Origin: Lientehia hominis
Lineage (GTDB): Bacteria > Bacillota > Clostridia > Lachnospirales > Lachnospiraceae
NCBI RefSeq assembly: GCF_021044755.1
Contig: NZ_JAJNOR010000004.1
Location: forward strand, 248,001-312,000
DNA: 64,000 nt
Reading direction: 5' to 3'
Each line of letters starts with the position of its first letter. Position 1 is the stretch's first letter. Positions 43,347 through 51,839 of the stretch are shown one piece after another. The position numbers and the translations under genes were made by a program. The notes beneath the pieces were generated by a model. That model ran no database searches, was not told the origin of the DNA, and saw only the letters and a program-made list of their open reading frames with translations.

Positions 43347-43850
43347 GTGGATGCATTTGAAGAAATCTATATCGCATATAAAGATGATATCTATCGGTTT
43401 ATCTATAAATTGACAGGCTATGATTCTGCCTTATCGGAGGAGCTTCTATCTGAGACCTTTTTTCGGGCTTTTGTATCGTTTGGTAATTTTAAGGGGCTGT
43501 GTGAAATAAAAACCTGGCTTTGTCAGATTGCCAAAAATACTTATACAGGATATGTTCGGGCGGAGATAAGAAAAAGACGTCTATTCAGCAGGCTTGAAAA
43601 GGCGAAAGAGACTGAAGATTTTTCAAAGGATATTGAAAATAAGGAACTGCTATTTTGTATACAGTCTATTTTAAACGGATGTGACAGAAGAGCGAGGGAC
43701 ATCGTTCAGTACCGGATGTTTGCCGGACTTAAATTTAAAGAGATCGCCAGAATACTAGATATTAAAGAAACGACAGCGAAAGTGATTTTTTACAGGACAA
43801 GGGCGGCTGTTCAAATTCAGTTAAAGGAGAAATTTGGCTATGAAATATAA
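43347..43850 (+). CDS. ECF-type RNA polymerase sigma factor
   Basis: A 167-residue sigma-70 family protein of the extracytoplasmic function type. Region 2 spans about residues 5-75 (YRFIYKLTG, LLSETFFRAF, IKTWLCQIAKN) and region 4 about 105-160 (FKEIARILDIKETTAKVIFYRTR). It starts with GTG, nine bases after GGAAAGG. It overlaps a membrane anti-sigma gene, so its activity is probably held at the membrane until a signal releases it. Confidence 0.92.
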   Translation: MDAFEEIYIAYKDDIYRFIYKLTGYDSALSEELLSETFFRAFVSFGNFKGLCEIKTWLCQIAKNTYTGYVRAEIRKRRLFSRLEKAKETEDFSKDIENKELLFCIQSILNGCDRRARDIVQYRMFAGLKFKEIARILDIKETTAKVIFYRTRAAVQIQLKEKFGYEI

Positions 43851-44634
43851 ATGCGATATCATCCGGGACCTGATGCCTTTGTGTGCAGATGATTCTGCAT
43901 CGGAGGACAGCAAAAAAGCAGTTTCTGAGCATATGGCGGAATGTGGGGACTGTGAAAGATATTATGAGGAACTGATTCATGGCGTGGACCTTTGCGGAGA
44001 TCAGGCGGATACCTTACCTTCAGGATACGCGGCTTTGGCGAAGAGAATCCGGAAACGGAATAGGATACGCAGGGGCGGAGCATGTTTGATCGTCGGCATT
44101 GCATTTTTGTTACTGGCAAACTATGCTTTGGGATATCGGTTTTCTGCAGAGACTGCGGCAGCTCAGTCCGGAAAGCTCAATCCCACGTCTGAATTGCTTG
44201 GCACATATGACTGGGGGAAAGTCCGGTTTTTCTTTTACGAAAGCGCCGCCAGTTATGATACAGTCGTATCATACAGACACTGGAACGGCTGGAGATCGGA
44301 CGACAATTATTTTGTCTGGCCTAAATATCCCGGTGATAAAGGAAAGGTCCTTGTGACGAGCGGGATATATTTCTGGGATTATGAGAAAGGTATCCTCATA
44401 TTTCCGGTGCTTTCCGATGACCCGGATATTGTAAAGATAACCATCACAGCCTTTGGAGAGACAAAATCGGCGGATATTTCTTCTGGCCTGCTGTCTGTTC
44501 TGGCCTTTGAAAATGATGACCCCTCTTTCTCGGACCATACGGCCGGTTATGCATATGACGAAATGGGAAGGGTGAAGTATGAGCTTAAATACGACGAGTC
44601 CATGGTCCGATGGAGCTGGGAAAGTACCGGCTGA
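43840..44634 (+). CDS. Membrane-anchored zinc-finger anti-sigma factor
   Basis: A 264-residue protein. The N-terminal domain holds the H-x3-C-x2-C zinc-binding motif (HMAECGDC) near residue 32, then one membrane helix at about 85-105, then an external domain of about 155 residues with no family I recognise. It should bind the ECF sigma factor encoded just before, with which it overlaps by 11 bases. AAGGAG fits ATG 43840. The external domain is the likely signal sensor. Confidence 0.87.
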   Translation: MKYKCDIIRDLMPLCADDSASEDSKKAVSEHMAECGDCERYYEELIHGVDLCGDQADTLPSGYAALAKRIRKRNRIRRGGACLIVGIAFLLLANYALGYRFSAETAAAQSGKLNPTSELLGTYDWGKVRFFFYESAASYDTVVSYRHWNGWRSDDNYFVWPKYPGDKGKVLVTSGIYFWDYEKGILIFPVLSDDPDIVKITITAFGETKSADISSGLLSVLAFENDDPSFSDHTAGYAYDEMGRVKYELKYDESMVRWSWESTG

Positions 44635-44652
44635 AAATAAAAAGTCAGCCGG
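44627..44652. terminator. Terminator between convergent genes
   Basis: CCGGCTGA (44627-44634) and TCAGCCGG (44645-44652) form an eight-pair stem that includes the anti-sigma stop codon. It separates this gene from the leftward nucleoside phosphorylase gene, which ends at 44666. Confidence 0.65.
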
Positions 44653-44665
44653 CTTCTGTACACTT

Positions 44666-45430
44666 TTAAAGTGCCAGTCCACATTCCAGTGCCAACGCCA
44701 GGTATTTTTCCGAATGATGCAGCCCATATTCCGTCAGATCCCGCGGCTGCCATTCTTCGCTGTCCAGATTGTCTGCGCCGTAAAAGAACTGGGCAAACCG
44801 GACACGACGGTATTTAGAAACTGCCAGCAGCGCGGAATACTCCATGTCGACGCCCAAACATCCCAAATTTTTGTAGGTTTGGATCGCATCCGGCGTTTCC
44901 CTGTAAATGGCATCGGTAGTCCATATTTTTCCGGTAACATAAGGGTATCCGCATTTTTTCAGGCAATCTTCCAAAATCCGGATTGTTTCTGGGTCGGATT
45001 TGATTTCATCACTTGGAGGCAGATAGTGGTAGCTGGTCCCTTCTTCTCTTATGGCGGCGGAAGGAATGATGAGGCGGTCATTGACGGCGCTGTCGTCCAA
45101 AATCCCGCAGCATCCGAAAAATACAAATTTCCGGGCGCCCAGGGCGATCACTTCTTCCAGGCCGCAGACACTGGCCGGCGCTCCCACCAAAGAAAGATAG
45201 AAGGCGATCTCTTTTCCGCCATATGTGATTTTGTAGATTGGATTTTTGCCGTTGGCGGTATACAGATGTGCGATAATCTTTACTCCATCCAGACCGGCAA
45301 ATTTATCAATGATCTGTTTGGAAAATGTGGATATGCAGATTTCCGGAAAATCTTCCGCCGGTTCTGTGAGATCCGTCGGGTTTATAAAAGCTGTGGGAGA
45401 CGGCTGTTCCTTGTAAAACACAGTGTTCAT
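44666..45430 (-). CDS. Nucleoside phosphorylase (uridine phosphorylase type)
   Basis: A 254-residue PNP/UDP-family protein. GAPASVCGLEEVIALG near residue 73 and the purine/pyrimidine phosphorylase motif GCLGVDMEYSALLAV near residue 190, with the conserved Met-Glu that contacts ribose, support the family. It would split a nucleoside with phosphate, or be a related hydrolase. AAGGAGG fits ATG 45430; the longer frame to 45514 lacks a site. It is the last gene of the leftward aldehyde oxidoreductase operon. Confidence 0.86.
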   Translation of the reverse strand: MNTVFYKEQPSPTAFINPTDLTEPAEDFPEICISTFSKQIIDKFAGLDGVKIIAHLYTANGKNPIYKITYGGKEIAFYLSLVGAPASVCGLEEVIALGARKFVFFGCCGILDDSAVNDRLIIPSAAIREEGTSYHYLPPSDEIKSDPETIRILEDCLKKCGYPYVTGKIWTTDAIYRETPDAIQTYKNLGCLGVDMEYSALLAVSKYRRVRFAQFFYGADNLDSEEWQPRDLTEYGLHHSEKYLALALECGLAL

Positions 45431-45464
45431 CTTATATCCTCCTTTTTGGGAAACATTAAACCAG

Positions 45465-46472
45465 TCAGGACTTTTGGAAAAGTCCGTTGGACGTATGATA
45501 TCCGGCAGCTTCAAGAAGTCTGTCCATGGTCCGTGCCAGCTTCAATGTAAACTCATTGGACACATAAGGAACCTCTCCCTCTGTGATGCAGCGTCCCAGC
45601 TGCGCCACCTCCAGACTGTAGTTTTGAGGTGCGAAGACCTCTTTTGTCACTTCTTTTCCATCTGTGCAGATGGTATAGTTTAACTTCCCCTGCTGATTGA
45701 ATTCGGCCTCTGAGCGGATATGGCCTTTTGTACCATGGATCTGCAGGCGGTCGATCCGCTTATCTGCTTCCGTTTCCAGCAGCATTCCACAAGTAAAAGC
45801 AGCCCTTGCGCCGTTTCCAAAGGTCATGATGCCTGAAGTACATACATCAACTCCCTGTTCGGAATAATCACTGACAGCCATGACCTTCTCAGGTTCCCCG
45901 TCCAGCATCCAGAGGATCTGGCTGGTGTTATAGCATCCAAGGTCATATAAGGCTCCGCCGTTTGTTTCTTTCCGCATGCGGATATTGCTGAGTTCATAAT
46001 CAGATGTGATAAAGGCCGTTTCCATATAAAGGATCTTGCCGATGGATCCGCGGTCCACCTCTGACTTTAAAGCCTGCACAATAGGGCTGTGAAGATACGC
46101 AAACGCCTCCATCAGAAACACACCGTTCTTTTCGGCTGCTTCGATCATTTCCCTTGCTTCTGCTTCACAGGGGGCCAGAGGCTTTTCACAAAGTACGTGC
46201 TTTTTTGCTTCCAGTGCTTTTATGGTCCATTCTTTGTGCAGGGTATTGGGGAGAGGAATATAAACAGCTTCCACCTGCTCATCCGCTAAGAGCTCTTCAT
46301 AGCTCCCATAAGCCTTTTCAAATCCAAACTCCTTTTTGAAATTCTCTGCTTTTTCCAGATTTCTTCCGGCGACTGCATAGAGCTCGCAATTTTCTGCCAG
46401 CCGCATTCCGGGGATGGTTTGTCCTTTTGCGATTCCTGCCGTTCCGAGTACGCCCCATTTTACTTTTCTCAT
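45465..46472 (-). CDS. Gfo/Idh/MocA-family oxidoreductase
   Basis: A 335-residue NAD(P)-dependent sugar or polyol dehydrogenase. The Rossmann motif is GVLGTAGIAKG near residue 7, and HVLCEKPLAP near residue 92 gives the hallmark EKP lysine. The C-terminal alpha/beta domain spans about 125-330. Substrate is not readable. It lies 23 bases after the gene upstream of it and 34 before the nucleoside phosphorylase gene. Confidence 0.91.
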   Translation of the reverse strand: MRKVKWGVLGTAGIAKGQTIPGMRLAENCELYAVAGRNLEKAENFKKEFGFEKAYGSYEELLADEQVEAVYIPLPNTLHKEWTIKALEAKKHVLCEKPLAPCEAEAREMIEAAEKNGVFLMEAFAYLHSPIVQALKSEVDRGSIGKILYMETAFITSDYELSNIRMRKETNGGALYDLGCYNTSQILWMLDGEPEKVMAVSDYSEQGVDVCTSGIMTFGNGARAAFTCGMLLETEADKRIDRLQIHGTKGHIRSEAEFNQQGKLNYTICTDGKEVTKEVFAPQNYSLEVAQLGRCITEGEVPYVSNEFTLKLARTMDRLLEAAGYHTSNGLFQKS

Positions 46473-46495
46473 ATCAAGACTCCTTTCACTATGCT

Positions 46496-46942
46496 TTATT
46501 CCACTGTAATCTGCACCACATTGGATACGCTTCTCTTGCTGTCAGCATCTCCAAATACGATCAGCCGGAGCTCATCATCCTCGTACATCAGATATACCTT
46601 TCCGTTTTCTTCTGCTTCATCGGCGGAAACCTCCGCAGAATAGGAATCATCAGAAGAAACAATCACATTTCGGTAATGATCAATGTTAAGCTGTTCCAGA
46701 ACCGTACTTAGTTCAATACCGTTGCCCTCCACTGAAATTTCATCGCCTTTTCCATTGATCCGAATTCCGGATACCGGCTCATATTGCCACTTATTATAAT
46801 CCAGTACAAAATTCTCTCCTTTATGAGATACCTTTACATTACCCTGAGCAGATGTATCCCGCGTTTTTAAATGGATCGCTGACAAGATTCCGGCTAATGC
46901 CAAAAGGGAAAGAATAAAAAACATTACACGTTTATTTTTCAT
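46496..46942 (-). CDS. Membrane-anchored protein with molybdopterin-oxidoreductase-like domain
   Basis: A 148-residue protein with one N-terminal membrane helix (residues 6-24) and an extracellular domain. The pattern GIELSTVLEQLNI, then VSSDDSYSAEVSADE and VYLMYEDDELR resembles the core of the sulfite-oxidase-type molybdopterin-binding domain (GvpLsdlL, DGYs, yl-y-nG-pL), though without a visible cofactor cysteine. A NusG-II-like fold is the alternative. It overlaps the preceding gene by four bases and follows a tungsten/molybdenum enzyme gene, which makes a cofactor- or sensor-type role worth testing. Confidence 0.55.
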   Translation of the reverse strand: MKNKRVMFFILSLLALAGILSAIHLKTRDTSAQGNVKVSHKGENFVLDYNKWQYEPVSGIRINGKGDEISVEGNGIELSTVLEQLNIDHYRNVIVSSDDSYSAEVSADEAEENGKVYLMYEDDELRLIVFGDADSKRSVSNVVQITVE

Positions 46943-47499
46943 GATCCGTTCCCTCCCGATTTATCCGAATACCAAAGAAACGCCGTATTAAGGCGTCCTG
47001 CGATCCAGGAACCTAAAAGTCCGTAGACAGATCCGCTAGCAGCAGACACACAAAGATACAGCCAGAGAACAGCTCCCTTCAGTCTAAAAACGAGGACATT
47101 GGCTGTGACAGAAGCCATGAGCGCAGCCAGTGCATTGGCAAAAACCATCCGTTCCTGTCTGGGAAACCTTCCTTTTTTCATAAGGCCGAAGACTAGATCT
47201 GTGGTGATTCCGGGAATGAGATACCCAATGGGCATGAAGATTCCCATGCTGCCCACCCGTCCAAGGGCCAGCGCCAAAAGTCCCTGCACGCAGCCCATCA
47301 GGCTTCCGCCGCCGCGCATTCCGGCGGCCTCCAGCGCGATCACAAGAAACATAATGGAAAATCCCGTACTGATCCCGCCGGGAATGTGCAGTGCTTCTGT
47401 GATCACATTAGCCATGGGATTTATGAGCTTTTTGGTAAACAATCCCAACACACAGCATAATGCCATAAAATTAAGCATTACTAATTTTGATCTTTTCAT
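46939..47499 (-). CDS. ECF-transporter S component-like membrane protein
   Basis: A 186-residue protein with five or six helices. The small, glycine-rich helices, including FMPIGYLIPGITTDLVFG near residue 95, resemble substrate-binding S components of ECF vitamin transporters (ThiW/YkoE kind). The general ECF ATPases and T component are not in the window. Substrate is unknown; in this operon a cofactor precursor or metal chelate is a reasonable thought. AAGGAG is eight bases before ATG. Confidence 0.65.
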   Translation of the reverse strand: MKRSKLVMLNFMALCCVLGLFTKKLINPMANVITEALHIPGGISTGFSIMFLVIALEAAGMRGGGSLMGCVQGLLALALGRVGSMGIFMPIGYLIPGITTDLVFGLMKKGRFPRQERMVFANALAALMASVTANVLVFRLKGAVLWLYLCVSAASGSVYGLLGSWIAGRLNTAFLWYSDKSGGNGS

Positions 47500-47609
47500 A
47501 ATAAGAACTCCTTCTCAACATGGAAAGCATATCCGTTTCCAGATATACTCCGGCCGTCCGGCATGCGCATCATGCGTTTAGCCAAAGACGGCTCGGAATT
47601 CAATTTCAA
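47496..47609 (-). CDS. Possible 37-residue ORF between the oxidoreductase and S-component genes
   Basis: A TTG-started frame of 37 codons, preceded by GGGAGAAG, begins eight bases after the oxidoreductase stop and ends in an ATGA overlap with the S-component gene. The product is basic (KRMMRMPDGR) and unlike anything I know. The same frame is open further upstream in the end of the oxidoreductase gene, so it could also be a frameshifted remnant of a small protein. The ATGA coupling is the main support. Confidence 0.35.
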   Translation of the reverse strand: MKLNSEPSLAKRMMRMPDGRSISGNGYAFHVEKEFLL

Positions 47610-47616
47610 TGTACTT

Positions 47617-49569
47617 TTAATCTTCTCCCGGAACGGGCTCTTCCTGACAATAAGCCCGTCCGGGAGCCTGTGCCGGCCTTCCGAGATCGGGTATCAGTTC
47701 GGCAAGTCCACAGTTTGCAAGGGTCTCTGCAGTGGGGAGTCCGGTCTCTTTGTCCCATCCATGGATCTCATAATAATGATCCATCATCTTTTCCCACTTT
47801 TCCCGGTCAAGAGCAAGTCCCTTTGCCGGTCCTGATCTCACCGGTTCTCTGAAAAGCCTTTCTCTCGGTCTGTCATCTTTCCTGGTATAGCCTGCGTGGC
47901 AGTAATTGAACATTTTTTCCAGATTTAAAATTGCCTGCATCCGAACCTTAAATTCCTCGGGTGTCAGTTCCACGCCTGCCGCCAGCCTCAGGAAATCGCT
48001 GAAGTCTTCCATATCCATCATCTGGATCTGCTGCCAGTCGCTGACCATCAGGCAAAGGCCGAGACATCCGCAGGCTCTGGAAATATCTTCGTAGTACATG
48101 ACGATCTCCGGCTTTCCCTCATAAGCGACAGGATCATTAAAGGTATGTACTTTAAACTTCCGAAGCGCAGCTTCCTTCTCTGTCTCACTGAAAATTCCTG
48201 CCTCACAGACAGGTGAACCAAGAACATGGCTTCCTCCGCGGGTGGATGTCAGCGCTCCGAGACCGTAGCCAATCAGAGGACGCACAAGCTCAAACAGCTC
48301 ATTTCCCTTCACATGTATACCGTAATAGGATGTTTTGCTGGAAAATACCGTGCTGGCTCTTGCCACGCCTTCCGCAAGGATGGATCCGACACCATCCCGG
48401 CCTGCGATCTTTTCGATCAGCTTTAGTGCAGCTTCCTGATTGCCGAAATGAAGCTCTAATCCATCAAGCTGATCTGATGTGATCAGACCCTTTTCATAAC
48501 ATTCCATAACCCATCCGAGGATTTCTGCAATCACATCCATATCCATGCCCAGATTGTTGCACAGCCATGTGGCCTGAATGCAGAAGCCGTAATCGGCGAT
48601 ATCCAGCTTTGTCCCAAAATTTAAGATGGAATTAAAGGGTGCCCCTTCCATTTCCAGACCCGCATAAGGTCCGTCCGGGATTCTGTGCCTGTTCTGGCAC
48701 CCCACAAGGCAGCCGCGGCAGGAGGTCTGCCTCAACGTATATTTTCCGCAGATCATTGCAGGGTCATATGTATCCAGCATGTCCTCGGAAATATGAAGAT
48801 TCTGACCATGGCGATAGCTGAACCCTCCGACCCTGTATTTGCTGGGTACACAGCAGAGGGTACCGTAGCTCATCAGATTTTTATATGCTTCATTTCCGTC
48901 AAATCGTCCGTATATCTCATCCACCTTTCGTTTAAAGCCCATGACATCGTCCACAGACACCGAGCCCTCCGAACCGTCCGCAACGACGGCCTTTAGGTTT
49001 TTGGAACCCATGACCGCGCCAAAACCGCATTTACCGATGATTCGGTACCTGTCGACAGTCACACAGGCAAAACGGACCACCTGTTCTCCTGCCGTTCCGA
49101 TACACATGGTACTGATTTCTGTTCCATGCGTCTCCTCCAGCCAGTCCACAGCTTTATCCACGGTATATCCGGTGATGGCGTACGCGCTTTTGATTTCTGC
49201 ATTTCCGTCTTTGATATATAAATATACCGGTTTTGCAGAGCGGCCTTCCACCACGATATATTCAAATCCGGCATAACGCAGATTGGCGCCGAACGAGCCG
49301 CCGGCATTTCCGGAAGCGATACCCATCGTTACAGGGGATTTTGTAACGGTCACGATACGGCCCGTTCCAGGACAGAAGGTTCCGCTTAAAGCTCCCGTAC
49401 AAACGATAAGACGGTTGGCCGGGTCATAAGGCGTTACCCAGGGCTTCACCTCATCATACAGAATCTTTTCAGCCACGCCGAGACCGCCGATCCATTCCCG
49501 ATACAGATCTGCGCTTTCTGTTGTTATGAGGCCGGTACTTAAATTTACTCTTAAGATCGTTCCCATCAT
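47617..49569 (-). CDS. Aldehyde ferredoxin oxidoreductase (AOR family)
   Basis: A 650-residue tungsten- or molybdenum-bis-pterin enzyme that oxidises aldehydes to acids with ferredoxin, or the reverse. It opens TILRVNLSTG, has the pterin-contact GNAGGSFGANLRYAG near residue 90, and the [4Fe-4S] cysteines CRGCLVGC near 282-289 and the fourth in ACGCLGLC near 500. The start is one of two adjacent ATGs (49569 or 49566) that overlap the preceding ferredoxin stop. Aldehyde identity cannot be read. Confidence 0.93.
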   Translation of the reverse strand: MMGTILRVNLSTGLITTESADLYREWIGGLGVAEKILYDEVKPWVTPYDPANRLIVCTGALSGTFCPGTGRIVTVTKSPVTMGIASGNAGGSFGANLRYAGFEYIVVEGRSAKPVYLYIKDGNAEIKSAYAITGYTVDKAVDWLEETHGTEISTMCIGTAGEQVVRFACVTVDRYRIIGKCGFGAVMGSKNLKAVVADGSEGSVSVDDVMGFKRKVDEIYGRFDGNEAYKNLMSYGTLCCVPSKYRVGGFSYRHGQNLHISEDMLDTYDPAMICGKYTLRQTSCRGCLVGCQNRHRIPDGPYAGLEMEGAPFNSILNFGTKLDIADYGFCIQATWLCNNLGMDMDVIAEILGWVMECYEKGLITSDQLDGLELHFGNQEAALKLIEKIAGRDGVGSILAEGVARASTVFSSKTSYYGIHVKGNELFELVRPLIGYGLGALTSTRGGSHVLGSPVCEAGIFSETEKEAALRKFKVHTFNDPVAYEGKPEIVMYYEDISRACGCLGLCLMVSDWQQIQMMDMEDFSDFLRLAAGVELTPEEFKVRMQAILNLEKMFNYCHAGYTRKDDRPRERLFREPVRSGPAKGLALDREKWEKMMDHYYEIHGWDKETGLPTAETLANCGLAELIPDLGRPAQAPGRAYCQEEPVPGED

Positions 49570-49844
49570 ACAGCTGATTCTCCCCTTCCCTGAGCGGCAA
49601 TAAATATCCGGAGTGCATCCTTCGCGCGATAACAGTATTTTACACACTGAAAATTATTTTCTCCTTCACCTTCGCAAGTGTCACAGGTGAAGGGCTCCTT
49701 GAAACAGACACCTACGCCGTCTCCTGCAAATCCGATGGAGATACTGGAATATTTATAGCCGAATTTTCCTGTGTGATGCAGACTGCACGCCATTTCGCAC
49801 GCTCTGCAGTTGACACACCCATCCAATTTTACCTTCTCAGGCAT
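49566..49844 (-). CDS. Small ferredoxin-like [4Fe-4S] protein partnered with AOR
   Basis: A 92-residue protein with CVNCRACEMAC near residues 10-20 and CDTCEGEG..CVKYC near 54-71. This matches the small Fe-S subunits that accompany some AOR-type enzymes. It overlaps both neighbours (ATGA with the AOR gene, eight bases with the gene before), so a fixed complex with the AOR subunit is likely. Confidence 0.87.
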   Translation of the reverse strand: MPEKVKLDGCVNCRACEMACSLHHTGKFGYKYSSISIGFAGDGVGVCFKEPFTCDTCEGEGENNFQCVKYCYRAKDALRIFIAAQGRGESAV

Positions 49845-50706
49845 TTGATTCTCCTTTCCCTGCTCTCATCCATTCCGGAAGCTCGTCCTCTTTTCTTCCG
49901 CAATATCTGCAGGATTTATATCTGCAAAGTTCGCAAATCCCTCTGTTTCCTTCGATTGGCGGTTCTCCCTTTACTTCCTGTTCCAAAAATTCCACCATGA
50001 CCGGAATCTGTTCTTTTGTTCCGTCGACCGCCAATACGACTGCCCCTTCATTTCCTCCGACGCCGCCGCTGGCAACTAATGCCGCCTCTGCGCCAAACAG
50101 AAGGCGTATCGCTTCAATTTCGGTGATCACTATAGTATTGGTCAGACAGAACATTCCTCCGTCCGCGCCCATGGAAATATCAATCTTACCGGCTCCTCCC
50201 AGCGCCTTCACAGCCGCCGGTACGGACGGCACCAGCTTCTCCAGCCCTACGGGAGTAATCATTGTGATTCCCTTGGAGGTCACAGGTCCTATGATTTTCG
50301 GAATCGTCCCACCGTCAAATCCGGTCATTATAATGCCGGCAAATCCATTGGAGTCCACTGCATTCGCCCCTTTGATCACGACCGTATCTTTATGATAGTC
50401 CGAAAGCGCTTCTGCAAAAGAGCGGCCGCTCTTCACTTCTCCTTTGTAAAGCACACTGGGAAACGGATGCCTTGTGGCGGGTCTCGTCACACAGAGCAGG
50501 CCGTCGGTGCAAAGGCCGACCGCGCTGTTCGAAGGTGAAATGCTCTTGTCCTGCAAAAGCTCCTGAGCAATCAATGCGTTCGTTGTTCCGTCCGAAAGCA
50601 GGATATAAGCATCTTTCCAGGCTTTTTTGACTTCCGGCATACTGACGACTGCCTTTGCGATCAGCCGTTTAGACTCGCTGGGCGTAAGGGTCACAACTGC
50701 TCTCAT
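49837..50706 (-). CDS. Unassigned 289-residue protein with C-terminal CxxC-x4-CxxC
   Basis: I do not recognise a characterised family. Residues 1-250 look like an alpha/beta soluble protein rich in Gly and Val (SDGTTNALIAQELL near residue 38, SNGFAGIIMTGFDGGTIPKIIGPV near 117, VASGGVGGNEGAVVLAVDGT near 210). The C-terminus has Cys258, Cys261, Cys266 and Cys269, a zinc or Fe-S knuckle. No signal peptide or membrane helix. It is packed between the SDR and ferredoxin genes of the AOR operon, so it probably handles the same substrate or the AOR cofactor. Function unknown. Confidence 0.8.
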   Translation of the reverse strand: MRAVVTLTPSESKRLIAKAVVSMPEVKKAWKDAYILLSDGTTNALIAQELLQDKSISPSNSAVGLCTDGLLCVTRPATRHPFPSVLYKGEVKSGRSFAEALSDYHKDTVVIKGANAVDSNGFAGIIMTGFDGGTIPKIIGPVTSKGITMITPVGLEKLVPSVPAAVKALGGAGKIDISMGADGGMFCLTNTIVITEIEAIRLLFGAEAALVASGGVGGNEGAVVLAVDGTKEQIPVMVEFLEQEVKGEPPIEGNRGICELCRYKSCRYCGRKEDELPEWMRAGKGESNA

Positions 50707-50727
50707 AGGTCTCCTCCCTTTGCCTGC

Positions 50728-51504
50728 CTAAAAACAGGTAAATGCTCCGTCAATGATGAAATCCGAACCTGTAGTGAAACTGCTGGTATCACCTGCCAGA
50801 TATACGCAGATGGATTCCAGCTCTTCCGGCTTTCCCATCCGCCCGAGAGGAGCCATCTGATTCCATTGACCGATTAACGGGATCAGTGCAGGCGAATTCA
50901 AGGTCAGTTCTGTGCCGATATATCCAGGACTGATGGAATTTACCCGCACGCCTCTTTTTGCCCATTCAACGGCAAGAGATTTCGTCAGCTGGATCACAGC
51001 GGCTTTTGATGCATTGTAAGCGCACTGGGGCTGCGGCACGTTTACAATATGCGCCGACATGGAAGCCGTATTTATGATGGAGCCGCCGCCATGCTCCAGC
51101 ATATATTTTCCTGCTGCGATATCCGTCAGGAATACGCCGTTCAAATTTACATTGATGACTTTATACCACTGTTCATATGTCATTTCCTCTGCCGGTGCAT
51201 TGATACAGATGCCGGCATTGCTGTGACAGAAATGGAGGCCGCCGAGCTTTTCCACGACTTCTTCGATCATCGAGTCGACATCTTCTTTTATGGTACAATC
51301 GGTTTTTATGGCAATGACTTTTCTTCCTGTCTGCTCAGAAAGTTCCTTTGCCGTCTTTTTAGCTTCATCAAGGTCGATATCCGCGATCGCCACATCTGCG
51401 CCCGCCTCAGCAAAGGCTCTTGCTGTGCATTTTCCTATTCCTCTGGCGCCGCCTGTCACAAAACCCTTTTTTCCATCCAGTCTCATTTTTTCCAAAATCC
51501 CCAT
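50728..51504 (-). CDS. Short-chain dehydrogenase/reductase
   Basis: A 258-residue classical SDR. The nucleotide motif is TGGARGIGK near residue 18, NAG lies near 95, the catalytic Ser is in INTASMSAH near 145 and the YNASK pair near 158. The Asp after beta strand 2 (IADIDL) suggests NAD(H). It would interconvert an alcohol and a ketone or aldehyde, possibly producing the aldehyde for the AOR. First gene of the leftward operon; AAAAGGAGG precedes ATG. Confidence 0.92.
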   Translation of the reverse strand: MGILEKMRLDGKKGFVTGGARGIGKCTARAFAEAGADVAIADIDLDEAKKTAKELSEQTGRKVIAIKTDCTIKEDVDSMIEEVVEKLGGLHFCHSNAGICINAPAEEMTYEQWYKVINVNLNGVFLTDIAAGKYMLEHGGGSIINTASMSAHIVNVPQPQCAYNASKAAVIQLTKSLAVEWAKRGVRVNSISPGYIGTELTLNSPALIPLIGQWNQMAPLGRMGKPEELESICVYLAGDTSSFTTGSDFIIDGAFTCF

Positions 51505-51536
51505 AGCTGCCTCCTTTTTTGCTCTTATTTATCAAA

Positions 51537-51566
51537 ATTATAATCGCTCCGGACAATATTCGTCAA
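51537..51566 (-). promoter_or_regulatory. Promoter of the AOR operon
   Basis: On the minus strand TTGACG (51561-51566) and TATAAT (51537-51542) are 18 bases apart, about 30 bases before the SDR start. The remaining DNA from 51567 to 51803 holds no gene I can support. Confidence 0.75.
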
Positions 51567-51803
51567 GCAATTATAATAAAGAATACGGTAAAAACAGGCA
51601 ATAGACAAAAGGATAGAGTGACAGAGTCTGCTTTAAACTTTCCTTCTCCTAAATTTTTGGCAGACTTCCGTCTTTGTGCGCCGTTTTCCTGTGAAAATGT
51701 CGGTCAGAAGATTCTGTTATCTTCGTATTTTTTCGTTCTCCAATATCATAAAACAGGATTCAGTAAGGATGCTTTGATAAAAATAAGGAAGACGTACTTA
51801 AAA

Positions 51804-51839
51804 AAAGAAAGCCGGGGATTTTATTCCCTGGCTTTCTTT
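51804..51839 (-). terminator. Terminator at the end of the Spo0A-C gene
   Basis: AAAGAAAGCC-GGGGA (51804-51818) pairs with TCCC-GGCTTTCTTT (51825-51839). On the minus strand it is followed by TTTTTT. The stop codon of the Spo0A-C gene (51821-51823) lies in the hairpin loop, so the last codons are inside the terminator stem. Confidence 0.75.
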
